From an uncultured Caulobacter sp. (GTDB taxonomy: Bacteria; Pseudomonadota; Alphaproteobacteria; Caulobacterales; Caulobacteraceae): a stretch of 64,000 nucleotides of DNA. Position 1 is the stretch's first letter, and each line of letters starts with the position of its first letter. A program made the translations under genes and the position numbers. A model generated the notes under the pieces. The model made no database searches and had not been told where the DNA came from. It worked only from the letters and a program-made list of their open reading frames with translations. Positions 15,444 to 24,083 of the stretch are shown here, one piece after another. The DNA is taken from the NCBI GenBank assembly GCA_913776195.1, contig CAJYMH010000029.1, positions 24,320 through 88,319 of the forward strand, read 5' to 3'.

Positions 15444-18400
15444 TTAGGCGAACCGCGCCCGCAGCCAGTCCATCAGGCCGAAGCCGCCGTCCTCCTTGCC
15501 GCGCTCCAGCAGCCAGTAGGTGACCGGCGTGGCGACGCGGGAGAGCAGGGTGGAGGTGATCAAGCCGCCGATGATGGCGATGGCCAGTGGCGAGTAGAGG
15601 CCCGACCCTTCCATCGCCAGCGGCAGAAGGCCGCCGATGGCGGTGACCGAGGTCAGCAGCACGGGCAGGAAGCGCACCTCGCCAGCCTTTTCGATCGCCT
15701 CGCGCAGGGGCACGCCCTCCTTGCGCAGCTGTTCGGTGAAGTCGACCAGCAGGATGGAGTTCTTGATCTCGATGCCGATGAGCGCGATCAGGCCGATGGT
15801 GGCGGTGAAAGACAGGCTGTTGCCCGTGACCATCAGAGCGGCCACCGCGCCGAAAACGCCCAGCGGAATGACGCCGGCCACCACCAGGGCGGTGCGGAAC
15901 TTGCCGAACTCCAGCACCAGCACGGCCAGGATGCCGCCGATGGCGACCATGATCGCCGCGCCCATGCCGCCGAAGCTCTCCTCCTGCGCCTCCGCCTCGC
16001 CGCCGATGGCCAGGCGATAACCGGGAGGCAGGGACAGCTCGGCCTCCAGCCGCTTGATCACATCGGCGGTCACCGCCGAGGTCAGGTAGCCGGTCTTCAC
16101 CTCCGAGCTGATGCTGACCGTGCGTTCGCGCTCATAGCGGCTGATATTGGCCGGGCTGGAGCGGAAGGTCGGTTCGGCCACGGCGCCCAGTGGGGCGGAG
16201 CGGCCGTCGGCGGTGGGGACGTAGATGCCGGTCAGGGCCGACAGGTCGTTGCGGTCGTCCATAGGCAGGCGCACCCGCACGGCGTAGTCGTCGCCGTCGA
16301 TGTCGCGAAAGCGGCTGGTCTCCTCGCCCGACAACGCCAGACGCGTGACGCGTCGGGCGGCGCCGGCCGGTACGCCCAGGGCGGCGGCCTTGGCCTCGTC
16401 CACGCCCAGATCGAGGTCGGTGCGGGCCAGGCGCAGGGGGTTGTCCACGTCGCGCGTGCCGGGCGTGTCCTTGATGATCCGCTCGGCGCGCCCGGCCAGC
16501 GCCTTCAGCACCTGCAGGTTCTGGCCGCGGATGCGGACCTGGACGGGCGCGTCGACAGGCGGGCCGTTCTCGAAGGTGATCAGGCTGATTTTCGCGCCTG
16601 GATAGTTCGCGAAATCGGCGCGAATGGAGTCCAGCAGCTTCTCGCTTTCACCAGGCTCCCATTTGTCCAGCGAGGTGAAGACTTCGGCGTAGTTGGCCTG
16701 GGCGTTGCCCTGACCCTGGTTGTAGTAGATGCGCGGGTTGCCGCGGCCGAGGTTGGCTGCCGTCCAGAGGATATTGGGTTCGCGCGACAGGCGCTGCTCG
16801 ACAAAGCGCAAGGCCTTGTCGGTGCGCTCAAGCGCGGTGCCCTCCGGCGTCTCGATGCGGACCAGGAACTGTGGGGTTTCGGCGGGCGGAAACAGGCTGG
16901 AGCCGATGACCCCTATGATCGGCACGGCGGTGAGGCAGATGGCGCCCAGGATCGCCGAGGCCAGCCACGGGCGGCTGAGCGCCCGGTGCAGGATAGGCGT
17001 GTAAAAGCGGTGGATGCCGCCGTTGACGGCGCGCAGGATGCGGTTGCCCTCCGGGTCCTCGTGCCGCGACAGCATGCGGCTGGCCAGGAACGGGATGATG
17101 GTCAGGGACACGATCAGAGAGGCCCCGACCGTGCAAAGCACCGTCACCGGCAGGGACTTGATGAACTGACCCGCGCCGCCTGGCAGGGCGAGCAGAGGCA
17201 GGAAGGCCAGCATGAGGGTGGCCGTGCAGCCGATCACCGCGAGCGAGATCTGGCCCGTGGCCTTGATGGCGGCGGTGGTGCGGTCCTCGCCCTCGCGCAG
17301 ATGGCGGGCGATGTTCTCGGTGACGACGATGGAGTCGTCCACCAGCAGGCCCAGGGACAGCACGAACCCGGCGATGGACAGCTGGTTGATGGTGAAGCCG
17401 AAGGCCTGCAGCAGGGCTAGGCCGATCAGCAGGGACAGCGGGATCGACAGCATCACCACGCCGCTGGCGCGGATGCCGAGCGGCAGCAGAGTGACCAGCA
17501 CCAGGGCCAGGGCCAGGCCGAAGTCGCGGAACAGCGAGCCCAGGCGGTGCTTGATATTGTCAGACTGCTGGAAGGCGCGCTCCAGATTCACCCCGGCGGG
17601 CAGGGTCTTCTCGAATTCGTCCAGGGCGGCGTTGACGTCGTCAGTGACCTTGGTGACGTCCACGCCATCCTTGGGCATGGCGGTTACGAACACCGCGCGC
17701 TTGCCGTCGAAGCGGGCGAGGTGATTGGCCTCGTCCTGGGCCCAGGCGACGTCGGCCACGTCCCGCACCCGGACGACCTGGCCGTTCACCTCGCGCACGG
17801 GGGTGTTCTTGACCGTCTCGAGGGAGCGGAAGGCGCCGCCCGACTTGACGTTGAAGCGGCGATCGCCGGCGTGGATGGCGCCGATGGGGACGTCGGAGCC
17901 GGCGGCGCGCAGGGCGTCGGCCACGGCGCTGGGCGGCAGGCGCAGCTCGGTCAGACGGCCAGGGTTGAGCGAGACGCGAACCTCGGAGGCCGGCGCGCCC
18001 CAGTATTCGCCCTTGCGGACGCCTGGCACCCGTTCCAGCCGCTCGCGCATGCGGTCGGCTAGCTTCTCCAGCCGGCGCATGGGCAGGACGTCGGAGACCA
18101 GGGCGGTCTGAACGAAGGCCACCTCGATGGTCCGGATGCGGCGGACCTCCAGGTTGACGATGCCGGCCGGCAGGTTCGGGCGGATGGCGTTCAGTTCGCG
18201 CAGGACCTCGTCGTACTTGCGCTCCGGATCGACGCCCCAGTCGAACTCCAGTTGCACGGTGGCGGCGCCGTCGACGCTGGTGGAGGCGACCTCATTGACG
18301 TTGTCGAGGCCGTTCATGACGTCTTCGATCGGCTTGGCGACCAGCTGCTCCATGTCCGCCGGCTCGGCGCCGGGCATCACCGCCTGGATGATGTAGATCG

Positions 18401-18533
18401 GGGTGGGGAACTGCGGGTCCTCGGACCGGGGCGTGGTCATCAGGGCGTTGACGCCCAGGGCGATCAGCAGGCCGAAGGCGACCAGCGTGAACTGCCAGCG
18501 CCGAACCGCGAAGGCGGCGGGGTTGAGGTTCAT
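15444..18533 (-). CDS. RND efflux pump inner-membrane transporter (AcrB family)
   Basis: A 1029-residue resistance-nodulation-division transporter with the family's two repeats of six membrane helices and large periplasmic loops. The proton-relay pair is in the fourth helix motif LLVDDSIVVTENI. The N-terminus (PRSEDPQFPTP, MPGAEPADMEQLVAKPIE) matches the branch often annotated as multidrug or solvent efflux. It works with the adaptor encoded immediately upstream (the stop and start share one base) and an outer-membrane channel not encoded here. Expression is likely controlled by the divergent TetR protein. Drug specificity cannot be read from sequence. Confidence 0.95.
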   Translation of the reverse strand: MNLNPAAFAVRRWQFTLVAFGLLIALGVNALMTTPRSEDPQFPTPIYIIQAVMPGAEPADMEQLVAKPIEDVMNGLDNVNEVASTSVDGAATVQLEFDWGVDPERKYDEVLRELNAIRPNLPAGIVNLEVRRIRTIEVAFVQTALVSDVLPMRRLEKLADRMRERLERVPGVRKGEYWGAPASEVRVSLNPGRLTELRLPPSAVADALRAAGSDVPIGAIHAGDRRFNVKSGGAFRSLETVKNTPVREVNGQVVRVRDVADVAWAQDEANHLARFDGKRAVFVTAMPKDGVDVTKVTDDVNAALDEFEKTLPAGVNLERAFQQSDNIKHRLGSLFRDFGLALALVLVTLLPLGIRASGVVMLSIPLSLLIGLALLQAFGFTINQLSIAGFVLSLGLLVDDSIVVTENIARHLREGEDRTTAAIKATGQISLAVIGCTATLMLAFLPLLALPGGAGQFIKSLPVTVLCTVGASLIVSLTIIPFLASRMLSRHEDPEGNRILRAVNGGIHRFYTPILHRALSRPWLASAILGAICLTAVPIIGVIGSSLFPPAETPQFLVRIETPEGTALERTDKALRFVEQRLSREPNILWTAANLGRGNPRIYYNQGQGNAQANYAEVFTSLDKWEPGESEKLLDSIRADFANYPGAKISLITFENGPPVDAPVQVRIRGQNLQVLKALAGRAERIIKDTPGTRDVDNPLRLARTDLDLGVDEAKAAALGVPAGAARRVTRLALSGEETSRFRDIDGDDYAVRVRLPMDDRNDLSALTGIYVPTADGRSAPLGAVAEPTFRSSPANISRYERERTVSISSEVKTGYLTSAVTADVIKRLEAELSLPPGYRLAIGGEAEAQEESFGGMGAAIMVAIGGILAVLVLEFGKFRTALVVAGVIPLGVFGAVAALMVTGNSLSFTATIGLIALIGIEIKNSILLVDFTEQLRKEGVPLREAIEKAGEVRFLPVLLTSVTAIGGLLPLAMEGSGLYSPLAIAIIGGLITSTLLSRVATPVTYWLLERGKEDGGFGLMDWLRARFA

Positions 18534-19609
18534 CAGCGGGTCGCCTTGGTCGGGCCTGCGTTCAAGGCGGCGGGATCGATCACCCTCACCTTGTCGCCAT
18601 CGCCGATGAAGCCGGCCCCGGCCGTGGCGATGCGCGCGCCGGCGGGCAGGCCGGCGACCAGGGCGTCATCGCCGTCGAAACCGCCGAAGCGGACCGGGCG
18701 GCGGCGGGCGACGTCGCCCTCGATCAGGAACACATGGGCGCTGGCGCCCTGGGCTTCGAGGATCGCTTCGGCGGGAATGCGGACCATCTGCTCGGCCGCG
18801 CCGGCGGGTGAAGCGGCGGTGATCTCGGCGGTGGCGATCTGGCCGCTGCGCAGGCCGGGGACGGCGCCCAGCTCGATCTCGACCTCCACCGCGCCGGTGC
18901 GGGCGCCGGCCTGCTGGCCGATGCGGGTGACGCGGCCGGTTAGGGCGGCGCCGCCTTCGGCCAGTTTCACCTGAGCTGCGGCGCCGACCCGCAGGCGGGT
19001 GACCTCGCGATCGGGGACGGGGACGCGCATGACCAGGGGGCTGTTCAGGTCGGCGACGCGCAGGACGGCCTGGCCGGGTTGAACGACCTCGCCCGCCTGG
19101 GCAAGGCGTTCCAGCACCACGCCGTCGGCGGGCGAGGACAGCCGAGCCCAGCGGCGGTCGAAGGCGGCGGCGTCGAGGCCGGCCTGGGCGACCTTCAGGG
19201 CGCTGGCGCGGTCGTCGATGCGCTGCTTGGAGACGAAGCCCTTCTCATAGAGGGAGCGGTCGCGATCCAGGTCGCGGCGCGCGCGCTCGACATCGGCCGA
19301 GGCGCGGGCCTGACCGGCGTTGACGCCGGAGGGGTCGAGACTGGCCAGAGCCTGGCCGGCGCGTACGGAATCGCCGGCCTCGACGTTCATGGCGGTCATC
19401 ACCCCGCCGATGCGGAAGGACAGGGTCATCTCCCGCCGGCGTTCGATGCGGCCGGTGGCCACCACGGCGGCCTGAGGCGAGCCGGCAGGTGCGGTCACGG
19501 CCTGAACGGCTGGAGGCGGCGCGGTCTCCTCGGCCGGCTTGTCGCCGCACGCGGCGAGGCCGAGCGCCAGCGCGACGCCCGCAAGCCCCTGGAGCGGAAG
19601 GATCCGCAT
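18533..19609 (-). CDS. RND efflux periplasmic adaptor lipoprotein
   Basis: A 358-residue membrane-fusion protein. The N-terminus ends in a lipobox (GLAAC, Cys21), so it is anchored as a lipoprotein. A lipoyl-like half (AGDSVRAGQALASLD), an alpha-hairpin around residues 95-130, a second lipoyl half (SPADGVVLERLAQAGEVVQPG) and beta-barrel domains follow in the usual order. It links the inner-membrane pump to the outer-membrane channel. It is the first gene of the pump operon; its promoter region holds a large inverted repeat shared with the divergent tetR gene. Confidence 0.93.
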   Translation of the reverse strand: MRILPLQGLAGVALALGLAACGDKPAEETAPPPAVQAVTAPAGSPQAAVVATGRIERRREMTLSFRIGGVMTAMNVEAGDSVRAGQALASLDPSGVNAGQARASADVERARRDLDRDRSLYEKGFVSKQRIDDRASALKVAQAGLDAAAFDRRWARLSSPADGVVLERLAQAGEVVQPGQAVLRVADLNSPLVMRVPVPDREVTRLRVGAAAQVKLAEGGAALTGRVTRIGQQAGARTGAVEVEIELGAVPGLRSGQIATAEITAASPAGAAEQMVRIPAEAILEAQGASAHVFLIEGDVARRRPVRFGGFDGDDALVAGLPAGARIATAGAGFIGDGDKVRVIDPAALNAGPTKATR

Positions 19610-19633
19610 GATCTGTCTTCCCCGATAGCCGAT

Positions 19634-19672
19634 CAGTGATAGGTTATCTGTGAGCGAAGCAACCTAACACTG
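19634..19672. promoter_or_regulatory. Probable TetR operator in the divergent efflux promoter
   Basis: Inverted repeat CAGTGATAGGTT (19634-19645) and AACCTAACACTG (19661-19672), 11 of 12 positions matching, with a 15-base spacer. It sits between the divergent adaptor and tetR genes, which is where autoregulating TetR/AcrR proteins bind. Confidence 0.65.
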
Positions 19673-19691
19673 TCAAGATGCTTGCCGAACC

Positions 19692-20351
19692 TTGAGCATT
19701 GAATTTTCGAGAACATCGGTATCGCGGTCGCCGCGCAAGCGGAAGGGGCAGGGCGGCGAGCGGCGGGAGGAGATCCTGGCCGAGGCCCTGCGCCTGATCG
19801 GCGAGCGCGGCGTCCAAGGCGTCTCCACCCGCCAGATAGCGGAGGCGGTGGGTATCTCGCAGCCCAGTCTCTACGCTTACTTCCCCAGCCGCGACGCCAT
19901 CGTTGAAGAGCTTCACGACCGCGCCTTCGTGCTGCTGGTCCAGGCGCTGGACCAGTTCCGGCCGACACCGGGGAAGCCGCTGGAGCAGGCGGTGGAGTAC
20001 CTGCGTGTCTACGTGGATTTCGGGCTGCAGAACCCGGACGCCTATCGTGTGGCCTTCATGATCGAGGGCGCGGCCAAGCCGAAGCCTCCGGTGGCGGACC
20101 CGTCAGCCAAGCCGGCCATGCAGGCTTTCGACCGCCTGCGCGAAGCGGTCAGGACGCTGCACCTGAACGGCGGAGCGTATAAGGCTGACCCAGAGGCTCT
20201 GGCCCAGTGCCTGTGGGCGGGGCTGCATGGCTTGGTGTCGCTGCTGATCGCCCGCCCGAACTTTCCGTGGGCGGAGCGGGAGGCGTTGATCCGCACCCAC
20301 CTGATCCTGCTCGCCCGCGGCGTGCTGAATGACGATCAGGCTGCCGCGTAG
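19692..20351 (+). CDS. TetR/AcrR family repressor of the efflux operon
   Basis: A 219-residue regulator with an N-terminal helix-turn-helix (ILAEALRLIGERGVQGVSTR, then QIAEAVGISQPSLYAYFPSR, about residues 28-70) and a ligand-binding C-terminal domain including a TetR_C-type segment. It is divergent from the RND adaptor and pump genes, the classic arrangement for a local repressor. The only in-frame start is TTG at 19692, close to the operator. The 3' end overlaps the convergent DUF4287 gene by 16 bases. Ligand unknown. Confidence 0.9.
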   Translation: MSIEFSRTSVSRSPRKRKGQGGERREEILAEALRLIGERGVQGVSTRQIAEAVGISQPSLYAYFPSRDAIVEELHDRAFVLLVQALDQFRPTPGKPLEQAVEYLRVYVDFGLQNPDAYRVAFMIEGAAKPKPPVADPSAKPAMQAFDRLREAVRTLHLNGGAYKADPEALAQCLWAGLHGLVSLLIARPNFPWAEREALIRTHLILLARGVLNDDQAAA

Positions 20352-20893
20352 GCGGCCCACAGCCATTCGAAAAGCTCCGCATCGACGTCGGCGCCGCCCC
20401 TCAGCGAGGCGCGGTGGGTGACCATGCTGTTCCAGCCGCCCGCGGCGGCGAAGCGGTCGGTCGTCGCGACGCCCTTTCGCTTGATCCCGACGTCGAGCCG
20501 CCCCGCCGCCGGCTGTACGATGGCGAACTTCCTGGCTCCCCGCACGAGGCTGACATAGGTGTCGGTGGGCGCCAGACCGACGTCCTCGCCCAGTGTTCTG
20601 GCCTTCTCCACCAGTGCGTCGAACAGCGGCCGCTGGGCTGCGCGTCCGCCGGAGAACAGCTTTTCGATCCGGTCCTCGGCCGCGCCGCGCGGCTCGCTGT
20701 CATTCTTGATGATGGCGAAGATCGCCATGGCGTGGCCCCGTCCTAGCTCGAACTCGTCCTTCAGCCAGGCGACTACGTCACCGGCCTTCACGCCAGGGCC
20801 GGCCAGGCCCCTTTCGGCGGCGATCGCTTTCAAGGCGTCTGGACTCTTGCCGGTCTTCGCCTCAACGGCGTTGAGATAGGCCTGGAAGGACAT
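20336..20893 (-). CDS. DUF4287 and DUF5655 domain protein
   Basis: A 185-residue protein. The N-terminal part (SFQAYLNAVEAKTGKSPD, then LKDEFELGRGHAMAI) is the DUF4287 pattern. The C-terminal part (KFAIVQPAAGRLDVGIKRKG to WNSMVTHRASL) is the DUF5655 pattern, a small domain often compared with DNA-transport or endonuclease-associated modules. No enzymatic function is established. It is monocistronic and convergent with the tetR gene. Confidence 0.85.
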   Translation of the reverse strand: MSFQAYLNAVEAKTGKSPDALKAIAAERGLAGPGVKAGDVVAWLKDEFELGRGHAMAIFAIIKNDSEPRGAAEDRIEKLFSGGRAAQRPLFDALVEKARTLGEDVGLAPTDTYVSLVRGARKFAIVQPAAGRLDVGIKRKGVATTDRFAAAGGWNSMVTHRASLRGGADVDAELFEWLWAAYAAA

Positions 20894-20972
20894 GAAAGGC
20901 TCCTCGGTGGTGTCTGTACGCCCTAGGACGGACGAGCGGCGGCCGACCCGACAGGCCGCTCAAGCCTTTTGA

Positions 20973-21578
20973 TCAATTCTCGAAACGAGCCAGCCAGACG
21001 GTGTGTCCCCCACAGCTCGGGTCATCGGCCAAATGCCGCAGCACCCGAAAGCCGTGGCCGGCCAGCAAACCCTCGTACTCCGTTCGATCGAGGCTGGCGT
21101 GATAGAGCGGGTCGCCTCGATATTCGCCGACGACCTCGCCCGCGCTGGGCCCGCTGGTGAACATCAGCGCCGCGCCAGGCGCGGCATGGTCCCGAAAGAC
21201 CGCGAACATGGCCCGCTGGTCGGCTGGCGGCAGGTGGAAAAAGCTGTCCCAGGCCAATATCCCGCCGAAACGCCGACCCAAGTCGAGGCGGCGCATGTCG
21301 GCCACGCGCCAGTCTCCGTTCGGAAAGCGCTTGCGGCAAAGCGCGACGAGGCTGGCGGAGGAGTCCACGCCGGTCAGCGCATGGCCCGCCTCGATCAGAT
21401 GCTGGGCGATGGGTTCGCCGCAGCCGCAGCCAAGGTCGAGGATCGGCCCATTCGGGCTTGCGGCCTCGCGGAAGGCCGCAAGCCATTCCCGCTCCATCAG
21501 GCTGCGTCCACGGTCGCGGGCGTAGTCTTCCGCGTGACGTTCATAAAGCGCGATGATGTCGTCCGCCGCCTTCCGCAT
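20973..21578 (-). CDS. SAM-dependent class I methyltransferase
   Basis: A 201-residue protein. The SAM-binding motif I is ILDLGCGCGEP (about 46-56), the acidic residue ending strand 2 is in TGVDSSA, and motif II/III follows (VADMRRLDL, ILAWDSFFHLP). The start at MRKAADDIIALYERH (21578) is chosen because methyltransferases of this group begin with that helix and the upstream sequence is not conserved. Substrate unknown. It is divergent from the glutathione transferase gene. Confidence 0.88.
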   Translation of the reverse strand: MRKAADDIIALYERHAEDYARDRGRSLMEREWLAAFREAASPNGPILDLGCGCGEPIAQHLIEAGHALTGVDSSASLVALCRKRFPNGDWRVADMRRLDLGRRFGGILAWDSFFHLPPADQRAMFAVFRDHAAPGAALMFTSGPSAGEVVGEYRGDPLYHASLDRTEYEGLLAGHGFRVLRHLADDPSCGGHTVWLARFEN

Positions 21579-21707
21579 GGCCGGATGATCGCGAGCCGAG
21601 CCATAGCTGGCAAGGCGGTGCGGAGAATTTACGGGACGTGTCGGAAACCCTCTCTCTCGTCCGTCCTTGAGATGTAGCGGCTCGGCCGCACGAAGGGAGA
21701 AAAGACC

Positions 21708-22361
21708 ATGATTAAGGTCAGCGCGTTCAAATGGGTTCCGGACTTCGCTCAGGGACTGGTGCGCGACCTGCGGGTCCGCTGGGCTTTGGAAGAGGCGGGC
21801 TGGCCCTATGAAATCGACCTTATCGGCCCTGAAGATCAGGGAAGCGAGGCTTATCGCGACAGGCAGCCCTTCGGCCAGGTGCCGGCCTATGAAGAGCGCG
21901 GCCAGGTTCTCTTCGAATCCGGCGCCATCGTCCTGCACATCGCGGAACGCACCGAAGTCCTGATGCCATCGGACGCGGAGCAGCGCGCGAAGACGGTCAC
22001 CTGGCTGTTCGCAGCGATGAACACCATGGAGCCCGCCTTCAATGGCCTGGCCGATCTGGACCTGTTCCATCCCGGCGACGTGTGGGCGCTGGCGCGTCGG
22101 CCCGAAGCGGAGGCCTTCGTGAAGCGCCGCTTGACCGAACTGGCGTCCTATCTGGCGGGCGACGATTATCTGGCGGCGGGCCGGTTCACCGCCGCAGACC
22201 TGCTGATGACGACGGTGCTGCGCAACCTGCGCCACACGGATCTGGTCACGGCTGATCCGGTGCTGGGAAAGTATCTGCGGCGCTGCGAGGCGCGACCGGC
22301 GTTCCAGAAGGCGCTGGCGGATCAAATGGCGACCTTCGAGAAATACGCTCCCGCCGCCTAG
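21708..22361 (+). CDS. Glutathione S-transferase family protein
   Basis: A 217-residue protein with a thioredoxin-like N-terminal half (RVRWALEEAGWPYEI, FGQVPAYEERGQVLFESGAIVLHIAE; the cis-Pro and Glu-Ser glutathione site are present) and an all-helical C-terminal half (DYLAAGRFTAADLLMTTVL). Such proteins conjugate or reduce with glutathione; the substrate is not predictable. GGGAGA precedes the ATG at good spacing. A perfect 15-bp inverted repeat follows the gene. Confidence 0.92.
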   Translation: MIKVSAFKWVPDFAQGLVRDLRVRWALEEAGWPYEIDLIGPEDQGSEAYRDRQPFGQVPAYEERGQVLFESGAIVLHIAERTEVLMPSDAEQRAKTVTWLFAAMNTMEPAFNGLADLDLFHPGDVWALARRPEAEAFVKRRLTELASYLAGDDYLAAGRFTAADLLMTTVLRNLRHTDLVTADPVLGKYLRRCEARPAFQKALADQMATFEKYAPAA

Positions 22362-22385
22362 GAGAGGCGCCAGTCGCCGCAAGGC

Positions 22386-22422
22386 CGCCGCATTGCGCGA
22401 AAATCGTTCGCGCAATGCGGCG
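22386..22422. promoter_or_regulatory. Perfect 15-bp inverted repeat upstream of mmsA
   Basis: Arms CGCCGCATTGCGCGA (22386-22400) and its exact reverse complement (22408-22422) with a 7-base spacer, starting 24 bases after the transferase stop and ending 46 bases before the mmsA ATG. It may terminate the upstream gene (only a TTT follows) or be an operator for mmsA. Confidence 0.5.
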
Positions 22423-22468
22423 CGGTTTGATAGCTCGTTCCGCAAAACAAGAATTACGGAGGAGCCCC

Positions 22469-23980
22469 ATGCGCAGCATCCACCATTTCGTGAACGGCCA
22501 AGCCTTTGAAGGCGCCTCCGGCCGGTTCGGCGACGTGTTCAATCCCAACACCGGCGAGATCCAGGCCCGCGTCCAGCTGGCGACCCCCGCCGAAATCGAC
22601 GCCGCCGTGCAGGCCGCCGTAGCCGCCCAGCGCGTCTGGAGCACGGTGAACCCGCAGCGTCGCGCGCGGGTGATGTTCGAATTCAAGCGCTTGGTGGAAA
22701 GCCGTATGGGCGAGCTGGCCGAGCTGCTGTCCAGCGAGCACGGCAAGGTCATCGCCGACTCCAAGGGCGACATCCAGCGGGGCCTGGAGGTGATTGAGTT
22801 CGCCTGCGGCGTGCCGCATGTCCTGAAGGGCGAATACACCGAGGGCGCCGGTCCGGGCATCGACGTCTATTCCATGCGCCAGCCCCTGGGCGTGGCGGCG
22901 GGGATCACCCCGTTCAACTTCCCCGCCATGATCCCGATGTGGATGTTCGGCGTGGCCATCGCCGTGGGCAACACCTTTATCCTGAAGCCGTCCGAGAAGG
23001 ACCCGTCGGTTCCGGTTCGCCTGGCCGAGCTGATGATGCAGGCGGGCGCCGAGCTGGGCCTGGACATGAAGGGCGTGCTGAACGTCGTGCATGGCGACAA
23101 GACCGCCGTCGACGCCATCCTGCAGCACCCCGACATCAAGGCCGTCAGCTTCGTCGGCTCGTCCGACATCGCCCACTACGTCTATTCCCAGGGAACGGCG
23201 AACGGAAAACGTGTCCAGGCCATGGGCGGCGCCAAGAACCACGGGATCATCCTGCCCGACGCCGACCTGGACCAGACGGTGAAGGACCTGCTGGGCGCGG
23301 CCTATGGCTCGGCCGGCGAGCGGTGCATGGCCCTGCCGGTGGTCGTGCCGGTCGGCAAGGCGACGGCGGATGAGCTGCGCGAGCGGCTGGTCGCCGGGAT
23401 CGAGACTCTCAAGGTCGGCGTCAGCACTGATGGCGACGCCCACTACGGCCCGGTCGTGTCGAGCGCGCACCGCGCCAAGGTCGCCGACTACATCCGCCTG
23501 GGCGCCGAGGAGGGCGCGGAGCTGGTGGTCGATGGCCGCGACTTCGCCCTGCAAGGCTACGAGAAGGGCTTCTTCATCGGCCCGACGCTGTTCGACAACG
23601 TCAAGCCGACCATGAAGACCTATCAGGAAGAGATCTTCGGCCCCGTGCTGCAGATCGTCCGCGCCGAGAGCTTCGAGGAGGCGGTGCGTCTGCCGTCGGA
23701 GCACCAGTACGGCAACGGGGTGGCCATCTTCACCCGCAACGGTCGGGCGGCGCGGGAATTCGCTTCGCAGGTCAATGTGGGCATGGTCGGCATCAACGTG
23801 CCGATCCCGGTGCCGGTGGCCTATCACACCTTCGGCGGCTGGAAGCGCAGCGCCTTCGGCGACACCAACCAGCACGGCATGGAAGGCGTGAAGTTCTACA
23901 CCAAGGTGAAGACCGTCACGGCGCGCTGGCCTGAAGGCGAAAGCGAGGACAGCGCCTTCGTCATTCCGACCATGCGTTGA
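22469..23980 (+). CDS. mmsA: Methylmalonate-semialdehyde dehydrogenase (CoA-acylating)
   Basis: A 503-residue enzyme of valine, thymine and myo-inositol breakdown. It converts methylmalonate semialdehyde plus CoA and NAD to propionyl-CoA. The typical sequence ITPFNFPAMIPMWMFG, the MGGAKNHGIILPDADLD segment and the catalytic Cys286 in GERCMALPVV are diagnostic of MmsA; ordinary aldehyde dehydrogenases have LELGGK in place of MGGAKN. A strong ribosome site (GGAGGAG) fixes the start at 22469. No other valine-pathway gene is adjacent apart from a downstream SDR gene. Confidence 0.96.
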   Translation: MRSIHHFVNGQAFEGASGRFGDVFNPNTGEIQARVQLATPAEIDAAVQAAVAAQRVWSTVNPQRRARVMFEFKRLVESRMGELAELLSSEHGKVIADSKGDIQRGLEVIEFACGVPHVLKGEYTEGAGPGIDVYSMRQPLGVAAGITPFNFPAMIPMWMFGVAIAVGNTFILKPSEKDPSVPVRLAELMMQAGAELGLDMKGVLNVVHGDKTAVDAILQHPDIKAVSFVGSSDIAHYVYSQGTANGKRVQAMGGAKNHGIILPDADLDQTVKDLLGAAYGSAGERCMALPVVVPVGKATADELRERLVAGIETLKVGVSTDGDAHYGPVVSSAHRAKVADYIRLGAEEGAELVVDGRDFALQGYEKGFFIGPTLFDNVKPTMKTYQEEIFGPVLQIVRAESFEEAVRLPSEHQYGNGVAIFTRNGRAAREFASQVNVGMVGINVPIPVPVAYHTFGGWKRSAFGDTNQHGMEGVKFYTKVKTVTARWPEGESEDSAFVIPTMR

Positions 23981-24083
23981 GCGAGCAATGTTCGTCGTTT
24001 GGCGTCGACCATTCGGCTTTTACGGCCTTGCCTCGAGGCCTCTGACACCCTTCTGTCTGCGCTCGATTTGATCGGAGCGTTCG

